A DNA stretch of 35,335 nucleotides from Ophiocordyceps camponoti-saundersi (nom. inval.) (taxonomy: Eukaryota; Ascomycota; Sordariomycetes; Hypocreales; Ophiocordycipitaceae), in contig PDHQ01000329.1 in the NCBI GenBank assembly GCA_003339415.1, positions 1 to 35,335 on the forward strand. The letters are read 5' to 3'. Below the pieces are notes generated by a model. That model searched no databases and was not told where the DNA came from. It saw only the letters and a program-made list of their open reading frames with translations. The first letter of the stretch is position 1, and every line of letters starts with the position of its first letter. Shown here in pieces: positions 20,109 through 30,910 of this stretch. The position numbers and the translations under genes were made by a program.

Positions 20109-21313
20109 ATGACGCCAGACTTGGATGCAGACGACGACCCCGTCACAGCAACGTACAAAGTCTTCCTTAACCCGACGCTGCCACATGGCCGACGCCTCTT
20201 CGTGCTGGAGCAACCGAATCGATCGGACGGCACATGCCGCCCAGCTCCGCCGACAGAGGTGCGCCTCAAGCCCGACTCCGGCATGGTCGAGGTAGACATT
20301 CCGCTCGACACGACCGTCGCCTACGACAGGGAAAAGGGCATTCGATGGGGTCGCGCGCTGCAGGCTTCGATGGCGGCCAAGAACGGCGGCTCTCATGGCC
20401 TGGCTGGCGGCTTTGGCCTCGGCGCCGTCAATCACCAGGGGCAGCGAGCTGCCGGGGGCAGCCGGAGTAAGAGTGGCCGCACCGATGATACTGAATCTAC
20501 CCTGGATTGGAACGAAGCCGTGAGGCAAGATAAGGTGCTACGCACGCAAACTCTAGGCGGCCAGTGCCCGGATGTCAATGAAGTCCAGTACATGGTCGGC
20601 GTCTTCCGCGGCAGTTCGTTTTTTCTACCCTTCCTCCTCGAGTCCGATCTTCTTCCCCGTTGACACAACTGTTCCTTGCAGATGAGCTTCATCTGACACC
20701 CGTCTCTTCCCTCGTCCTCCTTCGACCTCAACACCACCATCTCGACGCCGTCGCTCACCTAGAACGCAGCGCCGCGTCCGCAGCGTCGAAAGAAGCCGCC
20801 CAGGGCACCGCCACCGCCGCGCGCGCCATCCACATGACAATCAAGACGACGACGGAAGGCGACGCCGTCACCACCGAGACAATGGTCGATCGCCTGCGCT
20901 TCGTCCAGGCTGAGCCGTGGCGCTCCCTCCAATGCATAGACGAGCACGACGAGGCCGCATGGGAAGTTTATAACGAGAGCCTCTTCCTCATGCCGCCCTC
21001 CGACAAGTCCAACTCCGACGAACCCCCCACCGAAACTTCATCTACCCAGGCCCCCATCGAAGCACCCTCCTCCACCTCCCTCAAAGCCCCCACCGACATC
21101 CCGCTCGAACACCTCGTCCCAAAGTACAACTCCACGTGGAATGAGACACAGATGATAGAGGCCGTCAGCGGAATCACCAGGACCGTGCCAGAACCCGAGC
21201 CGCCAAAACATACGCAGCAGCCCGCCCCTGAGACGAAGCCGTTGAAGGGCCGCTCCAAGACAGTCTCAAAACCTGACAAGGGCAAGTCGAGAGCAGCAGC
21301 GTCCGCCAAATGA
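20109..21313 (+). CDS. RPC37: DNA-directed RNA polymerase III subunit RPC37 (RPC5)
   Basis: A subunit of the Rpc37-Rpc53 subcomplex of nuclear RNA polymerase III, with known roles in initiation, termination and reinitiation on tRNA and 5S genes. Exon 1 is 20109-20613, the intron is 20614-20681 (68 bp, GTTCGT...TTGCAG, branch-like TTGAC at 20659-20663) and exon 2 is 20682-21313; the product has 378 residues. The N-terminal Sin/RPC5 domain reads TATYKVFLNPTLPHGRRLFVLEQPNR, then EVRLKPDSGMVEVDIPLDT. The splice joins NEVQYMVGVFRG to ELHLTPVSSLVLLRPQ in the pattern usual for fungal homologues. Later come ARAIHMTIKTT and EPWRSLQC...EAWEVYNESLFL, then a low-complexity Pro/Thr/Ser region and a basic tail. 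The donor GTTCGT is weak; MED4 next door uses the similar GTTCTT. Confidence 0.88.
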
Positions 21314-21861
21314 GCTCGGGAACTTGAGCGAGATTCAACCCCGCCTACCTACCTAGGCATTTTGAAGTCGTTTGTGAAGCGTAAAGAAGGGGCGCACAGC
21401 GTAGACAGGTATGGCTAGAAAAAAACGCAAGGGAAATGACCTTCATCCTCTCATAGCGAGGCTTGACGCAATTACACATGGTACTTTAAAAACATGGCCA
21501 GGAACCAGCTTCATCTCGTCACGTAGCAACCACCCGAGTTCATCTTGCCTTGCTCGCGAGAGATGAGACTCAAGAAGAGTATATACCTACCTAGGTAAAG
21601 TCTGCTCCATAGAGTTACGCTGAGTGTGGTCTGCCTTTCACCCTGCTCCTCATTTTCCACAATCCTCGCCGTATGTTTGTACATACCGCTCAACCCGCTC
21701 GTGATCCCCGGCTAAAAGCAGTGGCATCAAGTAAGTAGGTACCGATATTTCCCCCCAACGACTGGTCCATTTCCAATTTTCTGCGCACGACGCGAGCGGC
21801 CTGTTGCGCATCAGAGCCTCACCTGCCCTGGCGCCACCGGCGTCATCTGCAGGTGTGACCG
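21314..21861. other. Intergenic, 3' ends of RPC37 and PAT1
   Basis: Converging 3' UTRs. The stretch carries CCTACCTACCTAGG (21344-21357) and TACCTACCTAGGTA (21584-21597). No gene is evident. Confidence 0.6.
21584..21597. repeat. TACCTACCTAGGTA motif
   Basis: It contains the perfect palindrome TACCTAGGTA (21588-21597); same motif family as in the neighbouring intergenic regions. Confidence 0.85.
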
Positions 21862-24424
21862 TCACTGCAGCAGCTCAACATCCAAGCCGATAGAGCGCAT
21901 GAATAGGTTGACGCTACCCAACCGCTCGGCTGCCATAGCCGGCGGCAGCGTCTTGGATAGGGCGACGGTATCAAGGACACGATCCTTAACAGCGAGCACG
22001 AGGCGCGTCTGCTGGTCGTGCGTTGCGCTGACGCCCATGGCTGCGAGCAACTGCCAGACGTACACGTCCATACCGGCATTGACGTTGCCCGGGAATATGT
22101 AGGGTAGCGACGGCTCGATTTTGCTGAACAAGATCTCGAATGTTTGATCCCTGTTGATGGTCAGCTCGTCCGAACATGATGCGGCATCAAGGCTAGACGT
22201 ACCACTTCTCCCACTGCTCAACGTTTCCTCCACCAGTCTGCTTCAGCAGCACAGCCCGACTCAGAATCAGGATGAGCATGGAAACGCCGATCCTAGTTCG
22301 CGCAATAACCTCAACATTCAGCTTCGTGGCAATTAGGTTGAGAACCCCGTCTACTATATCGAGTCCTGTGTCATTAAAGTACTGCATCAGCGAAGGCATG
22401 ACAGCGGATATGAAAAGCTCGATGTTCTCGCGCATCCTCGAATTAAGGCTCGTGTCGCCATTGACGACGGCGCCCTGCACCACATCGAGCTGATCAAGGT
22501 GATAGATGATCATGGTCAGAATGGTCGTGCGCTGCTCAAAGCTGAGGTGAGGAAAGATGCGCGGAATGGCTTTCTTGCCCTTGGCGTACGACAGAAAGGC
22601 GATGAAGGGGTGGGGGACCGTCAAGCCGATTGGTTCGTGTACCTTGAGCTCGTCCCAGAGCTGCGCGTTGTACACTTCCAGGGCGGCCGCCCACTCCATG
22701 TGCTTCTGCTCCAGCTCTGGGTCGGGTTGTCCCGCCTGAGGCCGCGGCATGTAGCGCACATGGTCTTCTATGCGCATCAGCGTCTGATATACCTTCTCCA
22801 CGTTTTGTAAGATTCTCTTGCGATCGATCCCGTTTTCCGGCGCCGGAGTCTTCCTGCCGCTGTTGGGTCGCTGGGTCTCGTTCTCGGTCGTACGCTTGAT
22901 GTTGAGCAGCGGCTTGGGCGTCTTGGCATTGCTAAAGGAAATCTTGCCGAGGCTGCCGGCGATAACCAGCTGCGGGTTCTTGGGTTTATTCTTAGCCGCC
23001 TCCACAGCTCTCTGCACCTGTTGCTCCATGCGCTGGATGTGATTTTCGGCCGGTCTCCCGTGCCTCCGTCCGGCGCCGTGACGTGAGCCCGTCTGCAAAA
23101 GGTACGTTTGGGCAAAGTTGCTGAGGGGTTGGCTGGGATTCTGGCGCTGACCGGCGCGAATGTGACTATAGACCTGGTAGTAGAAGTCATCGGAGATGGA
23201 CGCGTCGCCCCCCTGCTCGGCCAAGCTTCCCGTCGCCGAGACGAGTTGCTGAAGCTGGATGCGAGTAATGAAATTTTTATCCTGTGGCGTCATCAAGCCG
23301 TTATTCTTCGACAAAAGCCAGATCTTATGATTGCGCTTAGCTCGCTTCGCCTCCAACTCCAAGAAGGCATTCTTATCATCCTCGGACATGGGCACCATCT
23401 GCGAAGGAGCGGGTATGCGCGGCATTCGCGACGCGGATCCTTGAGAATGACTTGGCCGATGGCCAGATAACCCTATTCTCTCAGCATCACCAGACAAACG
23501 GTTCGGGTTCTGCAGGATCTGCATAGGTTGACCTGGGGGCGGGTGGTGCTGGCGATGATGGTGTACCTGCTGAAACTGGTGCGAAGCTGGTGTCTGCATC
23601 ACATCGGGAGCAGGCTGGGGCTTCGACTGCAAGCTCTGGGGTCGTTGCAGGATCGTGACGGGGTGACCATGTCCCTGATAAGCCGAGGTATGAAGATGCT
23701 GCTGCTGCTTCAGTTGCGGCATATCAGGCGCGGAAGGCTGCGGCTGCGGCTGATGGCGGCTCGGATAGACCTGAGAGTGATCCTCTTGAGGTGCCGACTG
23801 CGGTTGGGCTGGCCTCTTTGACTGGGCTCGCATCGCCGCCTCAACTTCCTCGAGGCTCATAATTTTCCTGCTGCTCGATGGCGGCGGCAGCGGCTTCTGC
23901 TGCTGAGTAGGCGGCTGCACAGGAGTCTTAGAGGAGCCTATTCCCCAGATGCTCTGATCGACGTGCAGATCAGGTACGGGTTCCGGTTCTTGATACTTCT
24001 CATAACCAGTGCGGGCCGGCCGACGGGCTTCGTGCCCCGAGTAATGTGAAACAGGAGCCGAGGCAGCGGTCACGTCCACAGACTGGCCTTTTGAAATGCT
24101 AGAGCGGGGTGCGGGCTGTTGTCGATGGAAGCGAAGATGTTCCTCCTCGATGGCGTCCGCCACCTTGGCAGTCTGACCGAAGAAATCGAAATCCTTGCCG
24201 ACTTGGCCATGGCCGACGGTCTCACCGCCGAAAGTGTCGTCGTTGAAGGCATCGTCGGTCTCATCAAGCTGATCACCGAGGCCATCATAGGTATCATCAA
24301 AATCGATGGCGTTGTCTCCGATGTCATCACGGCCCGAAAGGCCGGCGAAAGGGTCGTGAGCCTCGGAGAAACCAGGAGCGGTCGGATTATGGCCGCCGCC
24401 AGTATCGAAGCCGAAGAATGACAT
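21862..24424 (-). CDS. PAT1: mRNA decapping activator PAT1 (topoisomerase II-associated protein family)
   Basis: A cytoplasmic P-body scaffold that links deadenylated mRNA, Lsm1-7 and Dhh1 to decapping and represses translation. Exon 1 is 22203-24424, the intron is 22151-22202 (52 bp, GTACGT...ACAG on the minus strand) and exon 2 is 21862-22150; the product has 836 residues, normal for fungal Pat1. It starts with MSFFGFDT, the family's typical N terminus, then an Asp-rich segment (IDFDDTYDGLGDQLDETDDA). A long Pro/Gln/His-rich disordered region carries SIWG and KIMSLEEVEAAMRAQ, the conserved short motif. The helical C-terminal domain follows (TPQDKNFITRIQLQQLVS; LERT-like basic patch RKRILQNVEKVY). 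After the splice, GNVEQWEKW joins DQTFEILFSKIEPSLPYIFP, and the protein ends IGLDVELLQ. Without splicing the last 96 residues would be lost. Confidence 0.92.
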
Positions 24425-25102
24425 TGTAAATTAAGAGGCAAGCACTCTTGACAGATAAAATGGGGGCAAAACAAGAAGCCTAGGTTTGTTTCGGTAGTGC
24501 TGGATACGGCGGTAAGCACGAGCTGAGAACGGAGTTGCTAAGGCGCAGGCGAATGAAGTTGGCAAAAAGAGAGCAGGGAGAGGGGCGACGGAGGCGCAGA
24601 CGGTTGCGAGGTTGCGGCTCTCACTGAGCGCTTCAAAGCCGAGAAGGCGTCGAAGGTCCAGGGAACCGCGAAGACTTGGTGAGAGGTAAGAGCCGATGCT
24701 TACCTACCACTAAGAGAATGAAGGAACAAGGGAGGTCCAGGCGCGCAAAGCAGACATTGTGTCTCCCAGCTGAGATGGTCAAAATGAAGATGAAAAGAAG
24801 AAAAAAAACAGAAGGAAAAAAAAAGGACGAGGCCCGACTTCGGGTGGCCGAGAGGGAGAGCGGCAAAAGAAGTCAAACAAGACTGATGATAGAAGTATGA
24901 GAGAAGGTGAAAAAGAACAAGAAGAAGAAGAAGAAGAAGAAGAGAAGAAGCCAAATCCGCGAATAGTGCGCGATGGCGTAGGGAGAGGAAGGCTGCTGAG
25001 ATATCGCGCAGTCTGTGGAAAGACAAGATGAGACCTCGGAGGGAGGGATCTGACAAACGACCCCCATCTATCTCATCATGTGATTGGATAACGGCTACAG
25101 TA

Positions 25103-25110
25103 TCACGTGA
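25103..25110. promoter_or_regulatory. Palindromic E-box TCACGTGA
   Basis: A perfect 8-bp palindrome containing CACGTG, the consensus of fungal bHLH factors. It lies about 680 bp upstream of PAT1. Use in vivo is unproven. Confidence 0.3.
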
Positions 25111-25809
25111 TATTATGTATGAGGTAAGAGTATACGGGTACCCAGGTAGTCTTCGCTCCGCAGTATTACGTTAGCCGCAGGCTAGCGTTTCTTTGCTGTT
25201 AATTATGGGTCTAGCGGCACATGAGGTCAAGTCTGGCGGCGGCGCTGACGAGTCCACGATGAAGAGAGCGATGCGAGATACGGGGAATTATTAGTTCCTC
25301 CGCTCGTCGTGAAGAAATGCCGATTCGAGAAGGAGGAAGAGATTTCCCAGGCATAAACAGGTAGGTAAGAGTAAGAAACCTACTCTTCGCACGGATGTAT
25401 CCGTACATACAGGCATACATATTCATACCTACGTGTTGCACGACTAGGAATATTCATCTTGTAATTTGCTGCAGCGATAAAACGCATGCCCATAAGAGAG
25501 AGTAGTTGACTGGCTGCTAAGCATAAAGAGGTACCTAGTTACGAATAGTATGTAGTGTTTCAGTTGGTAGGTAGGTAGTAGGTGGTAGGTAAAGAAGCAG
25601 AGAGTAGCCAATAGACCCAGCACGACGTTGAAGCAGCCGCCGTTGACGAGAAATCGGGCTCTAGACTTGGCGACGAGCATTCGATTAACTCCATCCCGTG
25701 ACGCGACTTATGTCAGTAGGTCTGAAGCTGCGGCTTGGTCATTACGGGCATTATCTGAAACGAACGCGTGCGTCCTGACTAGACCTGCATAGGTATGCAA
25801 ATTTATGTG

Positions 25810-25825
25810 TAAATGCATGCATTTA
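25810..25825. repeat. 16-bp perfect palindrome
   Basis: TAAATGCATGCATTTA reads the same on both strands. It sits 38 bp outside the left end of the retroelement. Confidence 0.85.
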
Positions 25826-25837
25826 TATGTGTGTCCG

Positions 25838-25857
25838 TACCTAGTAGGTACCTAGGT
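25838..25857. repeat. Compound TACCTAG/TAGGTACCTAGGT motif
   Basis: Overlapping TACCTA and TAGGTA half sites, six bases before the retroelement repeat. It is the densest copy of the motif family in the window. Confidence 0.8.
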
Positions 25858-25863
25858 CGTAGA

Positions 25864-25944
25864 TGAACAGCCGAGTCACCTAACTGTTAGATATAGCCTT
25901 ATATAGCTATAAAATAGCACGATAAAAGGAAACCTATATATAGG
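25864..25944 (-). repeat. Left terminal direct repeat (putative LTR)
   Basis: It matches 34794-34874 at 76 of 81 positions. All five differences are C or G here versus T or A in the right copy, and four lie in CpA/TpG context. This copy has thus largely escaped the mutation that altered the right one. It begins TG. Given the minus orientation it would be the 3' LTR. Confidence 0.7.
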
Positions 25945-27061
25945 CAGTAAAGTAAGGTTAATTATATATAAACTAGAAAAGCCTAAGCTATCTATCTATA
26001 TTTAAAATATAAGAGTTATACTTATATAACTAAGTTAAGTTAAGTAACCTATACTTACTATTATATTTACTACTATATAAAGATAGTTTAAGGTATTTAT
26101 CCCCTTTTAGGACTAAGGAAAGAAAAAGAAGATAATAAAAAGAAGAAAAAAAAGAAAGAATATATATAAATTAAGCCTTAGACGATAATCCTTTTACCCT
26201 TAACTATATTTTATTAAAGCTTACCTTAATTTTATTATACTTAGTATTTATTTTACTACCTATTACCGTTATATTTACCTCTAAGAGTATTAAGTAGTTT
26301 AAATTATCTTTAGTTAACGTAATTAGTATATCTATCTTATCTTCTATAGTCTTTAGTCTATTAGGAGCTTATATAGGAAAGCTTAAGTTACTAATTATAT
26401 TAAGTATCTCTTAGGCGTAGGCTAATAATTTATAAACGTAGGTTATAGTCCGCTTTAGGTTTAATCGTACTTAGCTAGATAAACTCTTAAGTAAGGATTC
26501 GATAAGATAGTTACCTAAATCGATACTTTTTAGTATAAGTGCCTATCTCCTATATCTTTTCTTTACCTAACTTCCTATTATAATAGGGGGCTTAGTAATA
26601 GTAAGGTTCGCTAAGTTAGAAATCGTAAACTAAGGAGTAGCTTAGGGAGTTATCTATATTATAGATTATAGATTAAGTTTATTCTAAGCTATAATCTTAA
26701 GGTATAATATTTAAGTTATAGCGTATATTTCCTCTAAGGTAAGGCTTAGGGCTAGTACCTAGGTAATAGGGCCTAGTAACGGTAGTTATTTTTAAGCTAT
26801 TATCGGCTATTTTAGCGCTAAGTATTTCTTAGGCCTTTTCCTAGAAAGCTTCCCCCTAAGGGGCTAAACTATTATTAGTTTTTCCTTCGTAGTATATAAA
26901 GATTAAAATATAAACTTATTCTATTTATTAATTTAGTAATAAGTTCGTTAATATACTACTTTTAGGATAAACCGATAAAGATACTTAAGGTTTTTTAAAA
27001 ATATATTCTTAGCTATAATTTCTAATCGCTTAAGGTATCTTAGCTTAGACGCTAGTTCGGG
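25945..27061. other. RIP-mutated interior, unassigned
   Basis: TpA-rich DNA between the left repeat and a plus-strand coding relic. A purine-rich stretch lies at about 26113-26160. I could not read a protein in either strand. Confidence 0.5.
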
Positions 27062-28048
27062 GAAGTTAGTTAGTAGGTTAATAATATTTATATTAAGGAA
27101 GTTAATAATAATATTAAATATTTAAATTAGGTATATAAGTATAAGAGGGAATATTAGAGGGTATTAGGTTATTATAATATCCTCGATCCCTTATATTTCC
27201 TTTATTTTTACCTTAAGCTAAGTAAGCTTTTAAGGCTATTATATAGATCTTATTATAAGCTATATAATTTACTATCTTATTATAGCTTAATTATATAAGG
27301 TATTACTTATTATTACGATAATAGCTGGCGATAGCTTCGTAAAAGCTAAATACGAAAATCGTATCTATTCTAATAAATATTTTTTAACTAGGTAATATTT
27401 AGCCTACTTAAAAGCTACCTTAGCTTTAATAAAAAAAGTAGTAATTATAAGTTTAACTTTTAACTAGACGGGGTCCTTAATATTAGGTATATCTAAGTAA
27501 TTAAGTATTATTTATAAGTTAAGCTATACCCTAAGGCGTTTATAAACTATTTTTCTATTTATCGCCCTATTAGCGACCTATCTTAGGCTTTTAAGTAGCT
27601 AGTATAAGTTTTAAGGCCTCTTATATATCGTAATATCGCCTTTTTTAAAGCTTATAATAAAGGGGATAGGGCTACTAAAGTTTATATAAGGGGGGATAGC
27701 TATAAGTATAAGATTTCTATCGGAAGTAAGGTTATCGCCTATTTCTATATCGTTCTATATTAGTATATTAAAAAGCTCTTAATTTATAAAATCTAATATA
27801 ATATTAGTCGCTTATAGTAATACGTTAATAAGCGTCTAGGAAGTTATATTTACTAAGTATATAACTATAAGTTAAAGCTATTTAGGTATATTATAGTAAG
27901 AGGAAACCTTAATAATAAGATAAGTTAAAGTAAATATAGTAAATATAAAAGAAAAAGGGTATATAAAAAAGAAAAGAGAAGAGAGAAATAACTAAAAGAG
28001 AAAATACTTAAGTTTAGGTTAGTAAGGCGAAAAAGTAAGTCCCTTTAA
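27062..28048 (+). pseudogene. Possible antisense coding relic inside the retroelement
   Basis: One plus frame can be followed across nearly 1 kb, broken only by TAA and TAG, which is what CAA, CAG and TGG become under RIP. Readable pieces include PKAFINYFSIYRPISDLS, RPLIYRNIAFFKAYNKGD and ISIGSKVIAYFYIVLY. It ends in a strongly basic tail (KYKRKRVYKKEKRREK) before a TAA at 28046-28048. The direction is opposite to pol. I do not recognise the family. It could be an accessory gene of the element, a captured gene, another repeat nested here, or a chance frame. Confidence 0.3.
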
Positions 28049-28169
28049 AATCGTTATAAGCTAGCTAGTATAGCTAGTATTTACTAGTTATCGCTTCTTA
28101 AGTATTTAGGCTATATAAGGAAGTGCTTTAATAAGTCCTAATAAAAAGTTAAGTCTACTATACCCTTAA

Positions 28170-28335
28170 CTATAATACCGTTTATATAGCGAATTATCTA
28201 TAAGATTTTTCCCACCTATTAGTTTAGCTTAAAAGGGCTAACTTAAATTAGCTATAGCTTAGTAAGTTTACCTTCCCTAGCTACGTATACGAGATTGCCT
28301 AGCTTAAATCTAGCTATTCTAACTATTTCCTAATA
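28170..28335 (-). pseudogene. Integrase C-terminal region relic
   Basis: On the minus strand the phrase ARFKLGNLVYVAREGKLTK followed by VSPFKLN resembles the C-terminal beta-barrel region of gypsy integrases (KVGDLVLL...KL...GPF type). It lies downstream of the catalytic core, as expected. Confidence 0.5.
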
Positions 28336-28599
28336 ATATTTATAGCCTTTCGCTTCTAGTTTAAACTTAGCTTTTACTAGGCCCCTCCGGTTAGAGGCTT
28401 TAGTAATATAATATAGAATTAGATTAGTATATTAACCTCCTATAAGCTATTTTACCTTCTTATTAGCTTTAAGAGCTTTAAAAACTTCTAAAGATAAGGT
28501 AAGGGGTAATAACTTATCTTACTATATATTATATAGAATCTTAGATAGCGAGAAACTAAGTATTTAAACTATCTTATAATTTAGCTATCTTATAACCTT

Positions 28600-28965
28600 C
28601 GATAAGTAATCTAACTAGGATAATTCCTTAAGCTTAGCTCGATTTAGAACTTATAAAAAGATCCGATTTATAACTTCGACGAGGCTAATATTTCGGTAAG
28701 ACTTAGATAGGGCTAAGATATAGGTAACGCGTTAAGCTTTTAAGAAAGCGGCTATTTCTCTAAATAAGAAAGTAGATTTAAGGTCTAAGTATATAGCTAT
28801 AAGCGTAAGGGCTACGAAGTTTATCTAGCTTTATAGTTAAACTAGGGTTTCTAATATACCTACTATCTAATACGCTATTAACTAAGTAAATTTTAAGAAA
28901 TAGTTAATAATAACTAGTATAAACTTAGCGCTATTACTAATAGTAAGGAACGGCCTAATATAGTT
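28600..28965 (-). pseudogene. Integrase catalytic core relic (DD35E)
   Basis: Minus-strand reading gives AKFILVIINYF, then IYLDLKSTFLFREIAAF, then LVEVINRI. The second acidic residue (Asp codon 28783-28785) and the Glu codon (28675-28677) are separated by 35 residues, exactly the D35E spacing. The first catalytic Asp position is now Asn (28903-28905), explained by a G-to-A change. Several stops interrupt it. Confidence 0.75.
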
Positions 28966-30439
28966 TATACTAATAACTTAGAACGGGGCGCTAATAATAA
29001 TAAGCTAATCTAGTAACTTAAGCACGCGAAGTATAAAGAATAAATACTTAATATAGCTTTTTACGTAAGCTATAATATTTTAAGCTATATCTAGCTAAAA
29101 GATATAAGTAAAGAGTTATCTATATATTAGCTTTAGGCTAAAGTATCTTACTTTATTATAAGCTTATTTTAGTATTTTAGGCACCTTATCCGGTAAAAGG
29201 TAATACTACTAATTTTTAAATAAGTAGCAATATAAGAGGATATACCGCTTAGGGTATTATCGAAAGGATAAGGCTTATCGTTTTACTTATGCTAATCTAA
29301 TCTAGTCCCGAGGATTAGTTAATCTTCCCTTAGTTAACTATCTAACTAATTCCCTATACTAGGTATTTTAAGTAAATCTAGCTAGAGATATAGAGGTATT
29401 AAGCTATCTTAGAGTAACTATTATTAGTATAAGTTTCTTAAGTAACTTCTATCCTATCTATTATTATAATAACTTAAGGGCGTCCTATTATAGCTAAGAT
29501 AGCTTAGGTAGGGCCTACTTAGACTTATCTACTAGTAGTATTTTAATCTTATTACCCCTTAAATATTTAAGTAAGTCCTTAAAGCTAGTTTTTCTATCTT
29601 TCTATCTCTATAAGCCCTTACCTAGGTCGAAGTGGCCGAAATCTATAATATCTAGAATATTATAATTATTAGACGGGAATAAAGTCCGTAATAGGCCGTT
29701 TACCGTAGTATTTCTATCTCTAGAAATATATTCGAAGATAATATTAAGCTACCTTAGCTCTATTACCTACTTAGTATAAATACCCTTATATCTTTTTACT
29801 TTTAGAAATTAGGTTAAAAGTAGGTAATCGGTAAAGATTACTAATAGCTAGATAGTATAAAAGAAATGCTTATATTATTAGTAAAACTCGATAATAATAT
29901 AAAGTTCCCTCTTATACGTCCCGTAATTCCGCTAGGTTTTTATAAGTAGGAAGGAATTATAGAGAATAGGCACTTTAACCTTATCTTTTTCCTATAATAT
30001 AATATAGCTTACGCTATATTTCGATATATTAGTATAAACCTATACCGGCTTATTAAGCTTAAGGCTATATATTATTATTATAGCTTTAGCTATAAACTTT
30101 AAGATCGTAAAAGAAAGGGCTTTATACGGGCCTTAAATAAAGGGTATATTCCCGGTAAGTCTAGTTAGAGGTTTAGAAAGCTTCGTATAATTAGTAATCT
30201 ATCTTCGATATAGGCTTATAGCCCCTAGGAAAGCTTAAACTTATCGCTAGTTTATTAGTATAAGCTAGTCCTTAATCTTTTATAGCCGGCTAAGCTTTAT
30301 CGTAATCTAACCTCTTATATAGTATACCTATCTAATAGTAAGGATATTTATTATTCCTAGGAAGACCTTTTTAAAACTTAACCGAAGGAGAGCTTATAGT
30401 AATTATAATAAGAAGTAATCCCTAATAAACTACTACTAC

Positions 30440-30910
30440 TTTTTAAAGCTTATATACTTAGTAAAGATATCGTCGATATAGTTATCTAAAAATACGATAT
30501 AATTACTTTCTAAAGGTATTATTAGTAGCGATAGCTTAGGTAGAGGTTTAAGTATAGCTCTAAAAGCTAACTTTATTATCTTAGTAAAGCTATAAGCTAC
30601 TAACTAGGTTCCTTATAGAAATCTTATTAATTATAATTAAGAAAAACTTAGGATTTAGAACGCTAGAATATAACGAAGCTTAAGGGCTATAAGTATAGCC
30701 TAATAGCTATATTTTAAATCGAATATATTAAATAAACTAACCTTAGGGTCTAAGAGTCGGTTATAAAGTTCTAATAGTAGGGGAATTATAGTGCTTAGTA
30801 AGTTTTCGTTTATATTATAGTAATTTATCGTTAGCCTCTACTCGGCCTAGGGATTAGATTTATCTTTAATAACTATAACGGGTTTAGCTAATTACTAGCT
30901 TAGTTTACTA
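30440..30910 (-). pseudogene. Reverse transcriptase relic
   Basis: The minus strand reads VIVIKDKSNP, RLTINYYNINENL, LFNIFDLKYSY and, further on, the YIDD box (codons at 30469-30480) in the context FLDNYIDDIF. These correspond to the conserved blocks of LTR-retrotransposon RT, including the catalytic Asp in the DLKSGY-like block and the Asp pair of the active site. Multiple TAA and TAG codons interrupt the frame. Confidence 0.8.

Larger units (their letters stand above)
24425..25863. promoter_or_regulatory. PAT1 upstream region, no second gene seen
   Basis: The first 650 bp upstream of PAT1 (24425-25080) probably hold its promoter and 5' UTR. There are purine-rich tracts on the plus strand (24780-24830, 24900-24955). 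A palindromic E-box TCACGTGA lies at 25103-25110, near ATTGG at 25083-25087. From about 25330 on there are TACC/TAGG motifs, and base composition shifts toward AT until the repeat begins at 25864. A minus-strand frame at 25444-25680 has a hydrophobic stretch, but I could not turn it into a gene. Confidence 0.45.

Noticed and set aside
25444..25680. A minus-strand frame starting MLVAKSRARFLVNGGCFNVV with a hydrophobic segment
   Set aside because: It looks somewhat like the first exon of a small membrane protein, but I found no matching donor, second exon or family. Transcript data would be needed.
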